From contig JAEDKW010000016.1 in NCBI GenBank assembly GCA_016295615.1, positions 1-16,224 of the forward strand: a stretch of 16,224 nucleotides of DNA. The letters are read 5' to 3'. Shown here one piece after another: positions 1-7,504 of the stretch (its first letter is position 1; every line of letters begins with the position of its first letter). The translations under genes were made by a program, and so were the position numbers. Source of the stretch: Oscillospiraceae bacterium. GTDB lineage: Bacteria; Bacillota; Clostridia; Oscillospirales; Oscillospiraceae. A model generated the notes under the pieces. That model was not told where the DNA came from, ran no database searches, and saw only the letters and a list, made by a program, of their open reading frames with translations.

Positions 1-5
1 GCCTG

Positions 6-29
6 TGCTAAAATAAGGATAACATTATC
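6..29 (+). promoter_or_regulatory. Extended -10 and dyad upstream of pgi
   Basis: A TG-C-TAAAAT extended -10 element lies at 6-14, and its -35 would fall outside the window. Immediately downstream, at 18-29, is an inverted repeat GATAA-CA-TTATC lying about where transcription would start, a usual place for a repressor operator. The pgi start codon follows at 48. The -10 match is seen directly; the operator role is inference. Confidence 0.45.
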
Positions 30-47
30 TTCGGGAGGGCATTTTCC

Positions 48-1382
48 ATGTTATCCATCGATGTATCGCACGCCGCTTCGTTCCTTCCGCTTCCCTATGA
101 GGAAGCCCTGCGTCCGCGTCTTGCCCGCGCCGCGCAATGGCTGCAAAACGGCGGCGGCAAGGGCGACGACTTCATCGGCTGGGTGAAGCTGCCGCGCGAT
201 CATGACCGCGAGGAGTACGCCCGCATTCTCGCCGCCGCGAAGAAGATCCAAAGCGACTCGAAGGCGCTCGTTGTCATCGGCATCGGCGGGTCCTATCTCG
301 GCGCGCGCGGCGTGATCGAATGCCTCTGCTCCCCGAACTATAACCTCAGGAAGAAATCCACGCCCAACATTTATTTCATCGGCAACGGTCTTTCCTCCGA
401 CGCCCTCGCGGACGTGATGGAGCTGCTCGGCGACGATGATTTTTCCGTCAACGTCATTTCAAAATCCGGCACGACGACGGAGCCTGCCGTCGCGTTCCGC
501 TTCTTCCGCGAAAAGCTGGAGCGGAAATACGGGAAAGCCGGCGCCGCCGCGCGCATTTACGCAACGACGGACCGCTCCCGCGGCGCGCTCAAAGCCCTTG
601 CCGATGCCGAAGGCTATGAGACCTTCACCGTACCCGACGACGTCGGCGGGCGGTACAGCGTGCTCACCGCCGTCGGACTTCTCCCCATCGCCGTCGCCGG
701 CATTGACCTTGACGAGCTGATGCACGGCGCGCAGGAGCTGATGGACAGGTGCGCCGTGAATGACTTCACGAATCCGGCGTGGCAGTATGCCGCGATCCGC
801 AGCGAGCTGTACCATCGCGGGAAAAAGATCGAGCTGCTCGCCTGCTTTGAGCCTGCGTTCCGCTTCATGGCGGAGTGGTGGAAACAGCTTTACGGCGAGA
901 GCGAGGGCAAGGACAACCTCGGTCTCTTCCCCGCCAGCGTCGATTTTACCGCCGACCTGCACTCCATGGGACAGTATATCCAGCAGGGGGAGCGCCATCT
1001 GCTCGAGACGGTCGTCCGCTTTGCGCCGGGCAAACGTTCCCAGAGCGTTCCGCACGACGCGCTCAACGGCGACGGACTCAACTTCCTTGCCGGCAGGACG
1101 ATGGACTATATCAACCGTCAGGCGATGGACGGCACGCTTCTTGCCCATGTTGAGGGCGGCGTCCCCAACATCATTCTCAATCTCGGCGAAAACAACGCGC
1201 GCACGATGGGTCAGCTCATCTATTTCTTTGAGTACGCCTGCGGTCTGTCCGGATATCTTCTCGGCGTCAATCCGTTTGACCAGCCCGGCGTGGAGGCGTA
1301 TAAAAAGAACATGTTCGCACTGCTCGGCAAGCCCGGCTACGAGGAGCTCGGCAGGGAGCTGCGCAGCCGGCTGGAGCACTGA
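48..1382 (+). CDS. pgi: Glucose-6-phosphate isomerase
   Basis: Cytosolic enzyme that interconverts glucose-6-phosphate and fructose-6-phosphate in glycolysis and gluconeogenesis. At 444 residues it matches the short Firmicute form (about 450) rather than the ~550-residue enterobacterial form. Visible hallmarks are the N-terminal SIS motif IGIGGSYLGARG (77-88), the phosphate-binding SKSGTTTEP loop (138-146), the signature DDVGGRYSVLTAVG (197-210), GESEGKD (283-289) carrying the likely catalytic glutamate, H305 in ADLHSMGQ, and the C-terminal signature NPFDQPGVEAYK (408-419) with the conserved lysine. The ATG follows a GGGAGGG ribosome site by a normal gap. It appears monocistronic: the next gene has its own promoter after about 130 bp. 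No GC-rich terminator is visible behind it, only an AT palindrome. Identification is very secure. Confidence 0.98.
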   Translation: MLSIDVSHAASFLPLPYEEALRPRLARAAQWLQNGGGKGDDFIGWVKLPRDHDREEYARILAAAKKIQSDSKALVVIGIGGSYLGARGVIECLCSPNYNLRKKSTPNIYFIGNGLSSDALADVMELLGDDDFSVNVISKSGTTTEPAVAFRFFREKLERKYGKAGAAARIYATTDRSRGALKALADAEGYETFTVPDDVGGRYSVLTAVGLLPIAVAGIDLDELMHGAQELMDRCAVNDFTNPAWQYAAIRSELYHRGKKIELLACFEPAFRFMAEWWKQLYGESEGKDNLGLFPASVDFTADLHSMGQYIQQGERHLLETVVRFAPGKRSQSVPHDALNGDGLNFLAGRTMDYINRQAMDGTLLAHVEGGVPNIILNLGENNARTMGQLIYFFEYACGLSGYLLGVNPFDQPGVEAYKKNMFALLGKPGYEELGRELRSRLEH

Positions 1383-1400
1383 TTTTGCGGCAATTTGAAC

Positions 1401-1460
1401 AAATTTTAAAATTTTCTTTCGGCATTGCCAAAAAACGAAAGCTGTGCTATGCTGATAGCA
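1401..1460 (+). promoter_or_regulatory. Strong sigma-A promoter with UP-like element and dyad
   Basis: The -35 is TTGCCA (1425-1430), followed by a 17-bp spacer and the extended -10 TG-C-TATGCT (1445-1453). An A/T-only tract with a perfect 14-bp palindrome (AAATTTTAAAATTT, 1401-1414) sits at about -60 to -47 from the expected start, where an UP element would be. An inverted repeat TGCTAT-GCTG-ATAGCA (1445-1460) overlaps the -10 and could be an operator. Motifs are read directly; strength and repression are inferred. Confidence 0.72.
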
Positions 1461-1470
1461 AGAAACCAGT

Positions 1471-1485
1471 CCGCTGGATCAGCGG
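1471..1485 (+). promoter_or_regulatory. Small hairpin in the 5' leader of the P-loop gene
   Basis: CCGCTG-GAT-CAGCGG is a perfect 6-bp stem with a 3-nt loop. It lies about 10 nt into the predicted transcript and about 12 nt before the GAGAGGAG ribosome site. It may stabilise the 5' end of the mRNA or affect initiation. The structure is seen; the function is inferred. Confidence 0.4.
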
Positions 1486-1510
1486 GAGTATTTGAGAGGA
1501 GTGATTTCTT

Positions 1511-1921
1511 ATGGTTAGGCTTATCATGGGTGAAAAGGGCACCGGCAAAACCAAGAAGCTGATCGAAATGATCAATGCTGCGGCGGCAACGGAGAGCGGC
1601 AGCGTCGTTTGCATCGAGGCAAAAGACACCATGACCTTTGACATCCATTATCACGTTCGTTTGATTTCTGCCGGCGAGTACCAGATCTCTTCCTATGAAG
1701 CTCTGCGCGGCTTTATCAGCGGTCTGTATGCCGGCAATTATGATACATCTCACATTTTTATCGACAATCTTTTCAAAATCGTGGGCGGCGAGCCTAATCA
1801 GGACGCCGAAAACTTCCTCGCCTGGTTGGACAGGTTCAGCAATGCGCACGGCGTGAAGTTCACCGCCTCCGTCAGCGGCGACCCCAGTCTTGCGACCGAC
1901 GGTATGCAGAAATACCTGTAA
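1511..1921 (+). CDS. Small P-loop NTPase-like protein of unknown function
   Basis: A 136-residue protein that I do not recognise as a named family. It opens with a clear Walker A loop, GEKGTGKTK (7-15), preceded by a hydrophobic strand (MVRLIM). A candidate Walker B, HIFIDNL, lies near residue 82. There is no signal peptide or membrane helix, so it is probably cytosolic. Apart from the P-loop core it is too short to be a full AAA+, PilT or ABC ATPase, although proteins of this kind are sometimes labelled ATP-binding or PilT-like. The start follows GAGAGGAG at good spacing. It is monocistronic between a strong promoter and a strong terminator. Its base composition is visibly less GC-rich than its neighbours, with more GCT, ATT and GAA-type codons, which could reflect either high expression or a different history. 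The P-loop is secure; any process assignment would be a guess. Confidence 0.85.
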   Translation: MVRLIMGEKGTGKTKKLIEMINAAAATESGSVVCIEAKDTMTFDIHYHVRLISAGEYQISSYEALRGFISGLYAGNYDTSHIFIDNLFKIVGGEPNQDAENFLAWLDRFSNAHGVKFTASVSGDPSLATDGMQKYL

Positions 1922-1936
1922 ATACGACGATATTTT

Positions 1937-1969
1937 AAAAGGGAGTTCCCGAACGGGAACTCCCTTTTT
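1937..1969. terminator. Bidirectional intrinsic terminator
   Basis: A 14-bp perfect stem, AAAAGGGAGTTCCC / GGGAACTCCCTTTT, encloses a GAAC loop (1951-1954). A T run follows on the + strand, and a shorter U run on the - strand. It separates the P-loop gene from the convergent SLH gene ending at 1991, so it probably serves both. Confidence 0.92.
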
Positions 1970-1990
1970 CGCGTCGTGAATCTCTTTGCG

Positions 1991-3016
1991 TCACTTTTCG
2001 ATATACACTGTTTTCACGCCGAGCAGTCTGCAAAGCATGACCTTTTCGGCAAGGTCCGCGTCGCTCTCATACCAGACGACCTTTGTTTTCCCTCCGTCCT
2101 TATAGAGAAGATACGAGCTTTGATAGCGCGCGGAGCGGTACACCTGTGCGCCTTTTTCGATCAGCTCCACCACCTCGGTCTTCGGGATCTCCTCCCCTGC
2201 GTCGGCGTTGCCGTTCTGCACGGTCTGGCGCAGCGGCGTTGCGTGCAGCACGACCGCGCCGCCGTTCGCCCCGACGGCAGCGGCATAAACCGCCTCCAGC
2301 GGCGCACGCGGGCTCAGCGGCACGCTGCCGCTCGTTCCGGTCATGCTCTCCACCCGCACGGCGCTCGCCGGCGCCTCGGTGAAAAGCTGACCGATCGCGG
2401 CGCTCTTGCGCTCGTACACACGCATGAGCACGACCGCCGCCTCCTCGCGCGTGAGCTTGCGCTGCGGCGCAAAGGAAAATGCGTCGATCCCCGTCACGAG
2501 CCCCATCTGATACGCAAGCGTCACATATCCGCGGTTGGTCGAAACGTCGGAAAACGGGCAGCTCTCCTGCACGAGCCCCGACAGCGCCGTATAGCCCAGC
2601 GCGCGCACCGTCATCACTGCCATTTCCTCACGGCTGATCGCGTCTGTCGGACGGCAAAGCGCGCTCTGCTTTGTGAGCACACCGTTGGCGTATGCGGTTT
2701 CGATCGCGCTGTAATACCACTTTTGCGCGTCCTGATTGTCTGAGAAGCTGCCCTCCGCCGGCGCGACGGTTTGCCAGCCCATCAGGCGGCACAGCGCCGC
2801 GGCATAGGCCGCGCGCGACATTTCCTGCTTCAGCCCGAACTTGTTTCCGCCGACGCCCTGCAGCAGCCCCCTTTGCGTCGCCGAGCGAATGCTGCTGTAC
2901 GCCCAATGCGTTTTCGGCACGTCCGTATAGCTCCCGCCCGCCGCGCTGACCGGCACGCAGGCGAGCAGCGCCGCAAGCAGCAGCAGGAGGGCAAGCCTCC
3001 GCTTCATTCTTCGCAT
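1991..3016 (-). CDS. S-layer homology (SLH) domain exported protein
   Basis: A 341-residue secreted or cell-wall-attached protein. Residues 1-26 form a basic then hydrophobic signal peptide, with a plausible cleavage after VSA; Cys20 after LLA is an alternative, weak lipobox. Three SLH repeats follow at about 28-80 (TDVPKTHWAYSSI), 88-145 (FSDNQDAQKWYYSAIETAY) and 153-202 (FSDVSTNRGYVTLAYQMGL). SLH triplets normally anchor proteins to pyruvylated secondary wall polymers. The remaining ~135 residues are not SLH. Residues ~279-341 (TEVVELIEKGAQ, then YLLYKDGGKTKVVWYES, then LCRLLGVKTVYI) resemble by eye the closing part of YaaH-type GH18 domains, but the catalytic DxxDxE segment is missing. Start 3016 is chosen because GGGAGAGG lies just upstream. 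It is the only - strand protein gene here and diverges from recJ. Confidence 0.88.
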   Translation of the reverse strand: MRRMKRRLALLLLLAALLACVPVSAAGGSYTDVPKTHWAYSSIRSATQRGLLQGVGGNKFGLKQEMSRAAYAAALCRLMGWQTVAPAEGSFSDNQDAQKWYYSAIETAYANGVLTKQSALCRPTDAISREEMAVMTVRALGYTALSGLVQESCPFSDVSTNRGYVTLAYQMGLVTGIDAFSFAPQRKLTREEAAVVLMRVYERKSAAIGQLFTEAPASAVRVESMTGTSGSVPLSPRAPLEAVYAAAVGANGGAVVLHATPLRQTVQNGNADAGEEIPKTEVVELIEKGAQVYRSARYQSSYLLYKDGGKTKVVWYESDADLAEKVMLCRLLGVKTVYIEK

Positions 3017-3046
3017 ATTTGCCTCTCCCTTCTTTTCCTGTCCGCT

Positions 3047-3076
3047 ACTATATCACACAACCCCTGTCCGCGTCAA
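3047..3076 (-). promoter_or_regulatory. Sigma-A promoter of the SLH gene
   Basis: Read on the - strand: -35 TTGACG (3076-3071), an 18-bp spacer, and -10 TATAGT (3052-3047) preceded by TGA, giving an extended -10. Expected transcription starts about 25 nt before the SLH gene's ATG. The -35 overlaps an inverted repeat GTCAA-N6-TTGAC (3072-3087), which may be an operator. Confidence 0.65.
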
Positions 3077-3104
3077 TTTTTGTTGACTTTTTCGCGCTTT
3101 TCCC

Positions 3105-3133
3105 TTTACCTTTTTCCTCTCTTTTGGTAAAAT
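3105..3133 (+). promoter_or_regulatory. Promoter of the recJ-rel operon
   Basis: -35-like TTTACC (3105-3110), a 17-bp spacer, and extended -10 TG-G-TAAAAT (3125-3133). The predicted transcription start is near 3140, leaving a leader of about 50 nt before the GTG at 3191. It therefore also argues against the upstream TTG at 3140 as the translation start. Confidence 0.6.
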
Positions 3134-3190
3134 ATAAGATTGAAAAAATATACTGAGGCAGTATGCCCGGAGAAAGAAGGTGAGTGGCCC

Positions 3191-5266
3191 GTGAAGTATG
3201 AGCGTTGGAGAATACCGGAACTTCCGGAAGACAGAGTGGAAGCATTGATGGACGCGGGCTACCCTTATCTGGTCTCTTCTGTGCTGGTCTCGCGCGGCGC
3301 AGAAACGGCGGAGCAGGCCGCCGAAGCCCTGGCATGCGAGCACAAGCTTGCCCACTCTCCTCTTTTGATGAAGGACATGGACAAGGCGGTCGAGCGCATC
3401 AACCGCGCGCTGTGCGACGGTGAAAAGCTTGCCGTGTTCGGCGACTATGACGTGGACGGCATCACCTCCACCTGCCTTCTGACCGATTATCTGCGCTTTC
3501 GCGGCGCAAGCGTCACGATGCACATTCCCCGCCGCATCGAGGAGGGGTACGGTCTCGGCTGCGACGCGATCCGCGCGCTTGCGGAGGGCGGCGTGACGCT
3601 GATCATCACGGTCGACTGCGGCATTACCGGCGTGGAGGAGACCGCCTTTGCCCGGAGTCTGGGCGTCGATCTTGTCATCACCGACCATCACGAGTGCAAG
3701 GAAGCGCTGCCGGACGCCGTCGCCGTCGTCGACCCGCACCGCCCGGACTGCGGCTATCCGTTCAAGCACCTTGCGGGCGTTGGCGTCGCGCTCAAGCTCG
3801 TTCTCGCCCTCGGCGGCGACGATCGTGAGGACGCTCTCTTCTCGCGCTACTGCACGCTTGCCGCCATCGGCACCATTGCCGACGTCATGCGCATGGAGGG
3901 AGAAAATCGCACCATCGTGCAATGCGGGCTGGACGCTCTCGACCACAGCGATTTTATCGGTCTGCACGCGCTGCTGCGCGAAGCCGGTCTTTCCGGAAAG
4001 CCGATCACCTCCATTCAGATCGGCTTCGTTCTCGCGCCGCGCATCAACGCCGCCGGACGCATGGGCCGCGCCGAGCTTGCCGCCGAGCTTCTGCTCACCG
4101 GCGACGCCGCCGAGGCGGAGCGGCTTGCCCACGAGCTGTGCGAGCTCAACCGTGAGCGTCAGGCGGTCGAACAGGACATTTTTGCCCGCGCGATCGAGCA
4201 AATGGAGCTTCTTCCTCCCGACCAGCGCAACGCGCTGGTCCTCTCGAGCGAGGAATGGCACCAGGGCGTTGTGGGCATCGTTGCCTCCCGCCTGAGCGAA
4301 AAGTTCTCCTGTCCCAGCTTTATGATCCATCTTGCCGACGGCATGGGCAAGGGCTCCTGCCGCAGCTACGGCGGGTTCAACCTTTTCTCCGCGCTGGAGG
4401 CGTGCAGCGACCTGCTCGTCGGCTTCGGCGGTCACGAGCTTGCCGCCGGCTTTACCATCCAGGAGGAAAACATCCCCGCTTTCCGCAAAAAAATGAACCA
4501 ATACGTCCGCGCCCACATGGGTAGGGAGGTCCCCGTCTCCAGCCTGGATATTGACGTCAGCATCACCCGTCCCGCGCTCGTCACGCTGGAGGAGGTGGAG
4601 GATCTTTCCCATCTCGAGCCGTACGGCGCGGGCAACAACCGCCCTGTGTTCTGTCTGCGCGGCGCAATGCTGGAGAGCCTGCAAAGCGTGGGACAAAACA
4701 AGCATCTTAAGGTGCGCCTTCAGAAGGGACGCATGCTTTTTGACGGCATTTTCTTTTCCACCACCGCCGGGGAGCTGGGGCTCTGTGCCGGCATGCGCGT
4801 TGACGCCGCGTTCTACCTTCAGATCAACGAATTCCGCGGCACGCGCTCGGTACAGCTTCAGCTGATCGATCTTCGTCCCTCGCTCGACCCCAGCAGCCGC
4901 GAAGCGGACTGTCTGCAGCTGTGCGCCGCGCTCATCGGCGGCGACACGGTCTCTCCCCGCGACGCCGCGCGGCTGATGCCCTCGCGCGAGCAGTTCGTCC
5001 GCCTGTGGCATACACTCGAGCGGGAGAGCGGCGCGCAGTGTCTTTGCGAGCCGGAGCTTCCCCTGCTGCGCCGTCTGAGCGCAGAGGTGGCCGGCGCGGA
5101 GAGCTTTTTGCGCACCGTGCTCTGCCTGTATGTTTTTGCCGAGCGCGGGCTTTTGCAGCTTTCGCGCACGGACGGTAACCTTTCGCTGCGCATCCAGTCC
5201 GACGGCAAAAAAGTCGCGCTGGATGACAGCGCTTACCTTCGCGCACTGCGCGATATTCTCTCGTAA
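3191..5266 (+). CDS. recJ: Single-stranded-DNA-specific exonuclease RecJ
   Basis: 5'-3' ssDNA exonuclease acting in recombinational and mismatch repair in the cytosol. DHH-superfamily motifs are intact: GDYDVDG (84-90), ITVDCGITG (139-147), ITDHHE (163-168) and NAAGRMGR (286-293), followed by the DHHA1 motif GFGGHELAAGF (411-421) and an OB-like region. It has 691 residues, longer than the ~577-residue E. coli enzyme because of a C-terminal extension of the kind found in Firmicutes (B. subtilis about 786). I chose GTG 3191 because AGAAGGTGAG lies just upstream and the protein then begins with the expected linker into the DHH domain; the frame stays open to a TTG at 3140, at the predicted transcript start. 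Rel begins 13 bp after the stop, with its ribosome site in the gap. In many Clostridia apt lies between these two genes; it is absent here. Confidence 0.96.
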   Translation: MKYERWRIPELPEDRVEALMDAGYPYLVSSVLVSRGAETAEQAAEALACEHKLAHSPLLMKDMDKAVERINRALCDGEKLAVFGDYDVDGITSTCLLTDYLRFRGASVTMHIPRRIEEGYGLGCDAIRALAEGGVTLIITVDCGITGVEETAFARSLGVDLVITDHHECKEALPDAVAVVDPHRPDCGYPFKHLAGVGVALKLVLALGGDDREDALFSRYCTLAAIGTIADVMRMEGENRTIVQCGLDALDHSDFIGLHALLREAGLSGKPITSIQIGFVLAPRINAAGRMGRAELAAELLLTGDAAEAERLAHELCELNRERQAVEQDIFARAIEQMELLPPDQRNALVLSSEEWHQGVVGIVASRLSEKFSCPSFMIHLADGMGKGSCRSYGGFNLFSALEACSDLLVGFGGHELAAGFTIQEENIPAFRKKMNQYVRAHMGREVPVSSLDIDVSITRPALVTLEEVEDLSHLEPYGAGNNRPVFCLRGAMLESLQSVGQNKHLKVRLQKGRMLFDGIFFSTTAGELGLCAGMRVDAAFYLQINEFRGTRSVQLQLIDLRPSLDPSSREADCLQLCAALIGGDTVSPRDAARLMPSREQFVRLWHTLERESGAQCLCEPELPLLRRLSAEVAGAESFLRTVLCLYVFAERGLLQLSRTDGNLSLRIQSDGKKVALDDSAYLRALRDILS

Positions 5267-5279
5267 AGGAGGCGGGCAC

Positions 5280-7487
5280 ATGACGGTTCAGGAACAGTTT
5301 GACCGCCTGATGCAAACCATCAGGGACTATAACCCCGGCGCGGATTTTCCGCAGATCGAAAAAGCCTTCCACTATGCCTCCTCCCTTCACAGCGGGCAGA
5401 AACGCAAGGACGGCTCCCCGTTCATCACGCATCCCCTCGCCGTCGCGCAGATCGTCGCCGAAGAGCTGCATCTCGATTCCGAGTCCATCGTCGCCGCGCT
5501 CCTGCACGACTGCATTGAGGATACCAGCGCCACCTACGATAACATTGCCAAAGAGTTCTCCCCCACGGTTGCCGACCTGGTCGAGGGCGTTTCCAAGCTG
5601 ACGCGCACGCACTATACGACCAAAGAGGAAGAGCAGATGGAGAATCTGCGTAAAATGCTCATGGCCATGGTCAAGGACATCCGCGTCATTCTCATCAAGA
5701 TCGCCGACCGCACGCACAATATGCGTACGATGGAATATCAGACGGCGGAAAAGCAGCGGCAAAAATCCCTTGAAACGATGGAGATCTACGCGCCCATCGC
5801 GCACCGCCTCGGCATGCAGCGGCTGAAGTGGGAGCTGGAGGATCTGTCGCTCAAGTATCTCGACCCGCCCGCCTATAACGAGATCACCGGCTGGCTCGAC
5901 GCCAACCGCGAACAGTACACGGCGTTTATGGAGCGCGTCCGCGGGCAGATCGAGTCCCGCCTGATCGAGATGAACGTTTCCTTCCGCAAGGTATACGGCC
6001 GCATCAAGCACCCGTACAGCATCTACCGCAAAATGTGCGCGCAGAACCTGTCGATGGAGGAGGTCCTCGACAAATTCGCCTTCCGCGTCATTGTCGACAC
6101 GGTGGTGGATTGCTACAACGTGCTTGGGATCATCCACGACCTCTACCGTCCGGTGCTCGGCCGCTTCAAGGACTATATCGGCACACCGAAGCCCAACATG
6201 TACCAGTCGCTGCACACCACCGTCATCGGCGCCGACGGCATTCCCTTTGAGGTGCAGATCCGCACGCAGGAAATGCACGATATCGCCGAGTACGGCATTG
6301 CCGCGCACTGGAAGTATAAGCAGGGTATTTCCGGCACCGCCAACGAGCAGAATTACGAATGGGTGCGCCGCCTGCTGGAAAATCAGGAAAACACCGACGC
6401 GGAGGAATTCGTCCACACGCTCAAGGTGGATATGTTCGCCGACGAGGTCTTTGTGTTTTCCCCCAAGGGCGACCTGACGAATCTTCCTGCCGGCGCAACG
6501 CCCATTGACTTTGCCTATTCCGTGCACTCCGCCGTCGGCAACAGCATGGTCGGCGCCAAGGTCAACAGCCGCATCGTGCCGCTGGATTACAAGCTGCAAA
6601 ACGGCGACGTGGTCGAGATCATGACCGCGAAAAACGCCCACGGTCCCAGCCGCGACTGGCTCAAGATCGCTCAGTCGAGCGAGGCGCGCAGCAAGATCCG
6701 CCAATGGTTCAAAAAGGAAAAGCGCGAGGAGAACATCATCAACGGCCGCCTTTCCTTTGAAGCCGAGCTCAAGCATCTGCGCATTCCTCTGAGCGAAGTG
6801 ATCGGGACCGATCTGGAAACGACGCTTCTGCGCAAGGTCCCGTACAACACGATGGACGATCTCTATGCCGCCATCGGCTACGGCGGTTTCTCCGCGCAGA
6901 AGGCGGTCAACCGCATTCAGGGCGAGATCGACCGCCTTGCCAGACAGCATCAGGCGGAAAAGGACGCCACCGTCCCCCTTGCGGACGACCCCGGCAAGAC
7001 GCGCCCCGCCGTCCCCAAGCGCTCGCACAGCGAGCAGGGCATCGTGGTCGAGGGGCTGTCCAACTGCCTTGTCAAATTCTCCAAATGCTGTACCCCCGTC
7101 CCCGGCGACAAAATCATCGGCTATATCACCCGCGGCTACGGCGTGAGCGTCCACCGCTGCGACTGTCCCAACGCCGCGCCCTCGCGCAGAAAGCCGGAGG
7201 AATACGGCCGCTGGATCAAAGTCAGCTGGGGCAGCGACGTCAGGGAGACCTACCAGACCTCGCTTGATATTTACGCCAAGGACCGGCTCAATCTGGTGCT
7301 GGATATTTCCACGGCTCTGTCCACCACGCAGACGCGCGTCGCCACGCTCAATGCCACCACGACGACGGACGGCTTTGCCGTGGTGCATCTCATCATCTAT
7401 GTTTCCGACGCGGAGCACCTCGCCTCCGTCATGCGCAAGCTGCACCAGATCAGCGGCGTGATGAAGGTCGACCGCCCCGCCGGATAA
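5280..7487 (+). CDS. rel: Bifunctional (p)ppGpp synthetase/hydrolase Rel
   Basis: A long RSH protein of 735 residues that makes and degrades the alarmone (p)ppGpp in response to uncharged tRNA on ribosomes. The HD hydrolase domain looks active: H51, H76-D77 with E80-D81 (LLHDCIEDT), and D143 in IADRTHNMRT. The synthetase domain looks active too: GRIKHPYSIYRKM (240-252), D264 in LDKFAFRV, YQSLHTTVIG (308-317) and E324 in FEVQIRT. Then come TGS (about 388-450), a helical region, a conserved-cysteine zinc-finger-type region from about 600 (KCCTPVPGD, then HRCDCPN), and a C-terminal ACT domain (about 660-735). Start 5280 follows AAAGGAGGCGGGCAC; an open upstream extension overlaps recJ out of frame and was discarded. 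With dtd and recJ it forms an order widely conserved in Clostridia. Confidence 0.97.
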   Translation: MTVQEQFDRLMQTIRDYNPGADFPQIEKAFHYASSLHSGQKRKDGSPFITHPLAVAQIVAEELHLDSESIVAALLHDCIEDTSATYDNIAKEFSPTVADLVEGVSKLTRTHYTTKEEEQMENLRKMLMAMVKDIRVILIKIADRTHNMRTMEYQTAEKQRQKSLETMEIYAPIAHRLGMQRLKWELEDLSLKYLDPPAYNEITGWLDANREQYTAFMERVRGQIESRLIEMNVSFRKVYGRIKHPYSIYRKMCAQNLSMEEVLDKFAFRVIVDTVVDCYNVLGIIHDLYRPVLGRFKDYIGTPKPNMYQSLHTTVIGADGIPFEVQIRTQEMHDIAEYGIAAHWKYKQGISGTANEQNYEWVRRLLENQENTDAEEFVHTLKVDMFADEVFVFSPKGDLTNLPAGATPIDFAYSVHSAVGNSMVGAKVNSRIVPLDYKLQNGDVVEIMTAKNAHGPSRDWLKIAQSSEARSKIRQWFKKEKREENIINGRLSFEAELKHLRIPLSEVIGTDLETTLLRKVPYNTMDDLYAAIGYGGFSAQKAVNRIQGEIDRLARQHQAEKDATVPLADDPGKTRPAVPKRSHSEQGIVVEGLSNCLVKFSKCCTPVPGDKIIGYITRGYGVSVHRCDCPNAAPSRRKPEEYGRWIKVSWGSDVRETYQTSLDIYAKDRLNLVLDISTALSTTQTRVATLNATTTTDGFAVVHLIIYVSDAEHLASVMRKLHQISGVMKVDRPAG

Positions 7488-7504
7488 AGAAAGGATTTCT
7501 TACT

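Noticed and set aside
1401..1414. AT palindrome after pgi as a pgi terminator
   Set aside because: It has no G-C pairs and would fold too weakly; its position fits an UP-like element of the next promoter better.
1976..2743. A 255-codon + strand frame opposite the SLH gene
   Set aside because: Repetitive Arg/His/Leu composition of a shadow frame; the - strand has the signal peptide, three SLH repeats and a ribosome site.
3083..3110. TTGACT on the + strand as a second recJ -35
   Set aside because: No acceptable -10 at 16-18 bp spacing; the TTTACC / extended TAAAAT pair further downstream fits better.
3140..3190. TTG at 3140 as the recJ start
   Set aside because: It coincides with the predicted transcription start, has no ribosome site, and adds 17 residues outside the normal RecJ N-terminus.
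3053..5281. A 742-codon - strand open frame opposite recJ
   Set aside because: It runs through the divergent promoter region and is antisense to the RecJ catalytic motifs; a shadow frame.
4932..7445. An 837-codon open frame on the - strand opposite recJ and rel
   Set aside because: It is antisense to fully conserved RecJ and Rel motifs. Its composition is the reverse image of GC-rich codons, and it shows no recognisable domain or ribosome site.
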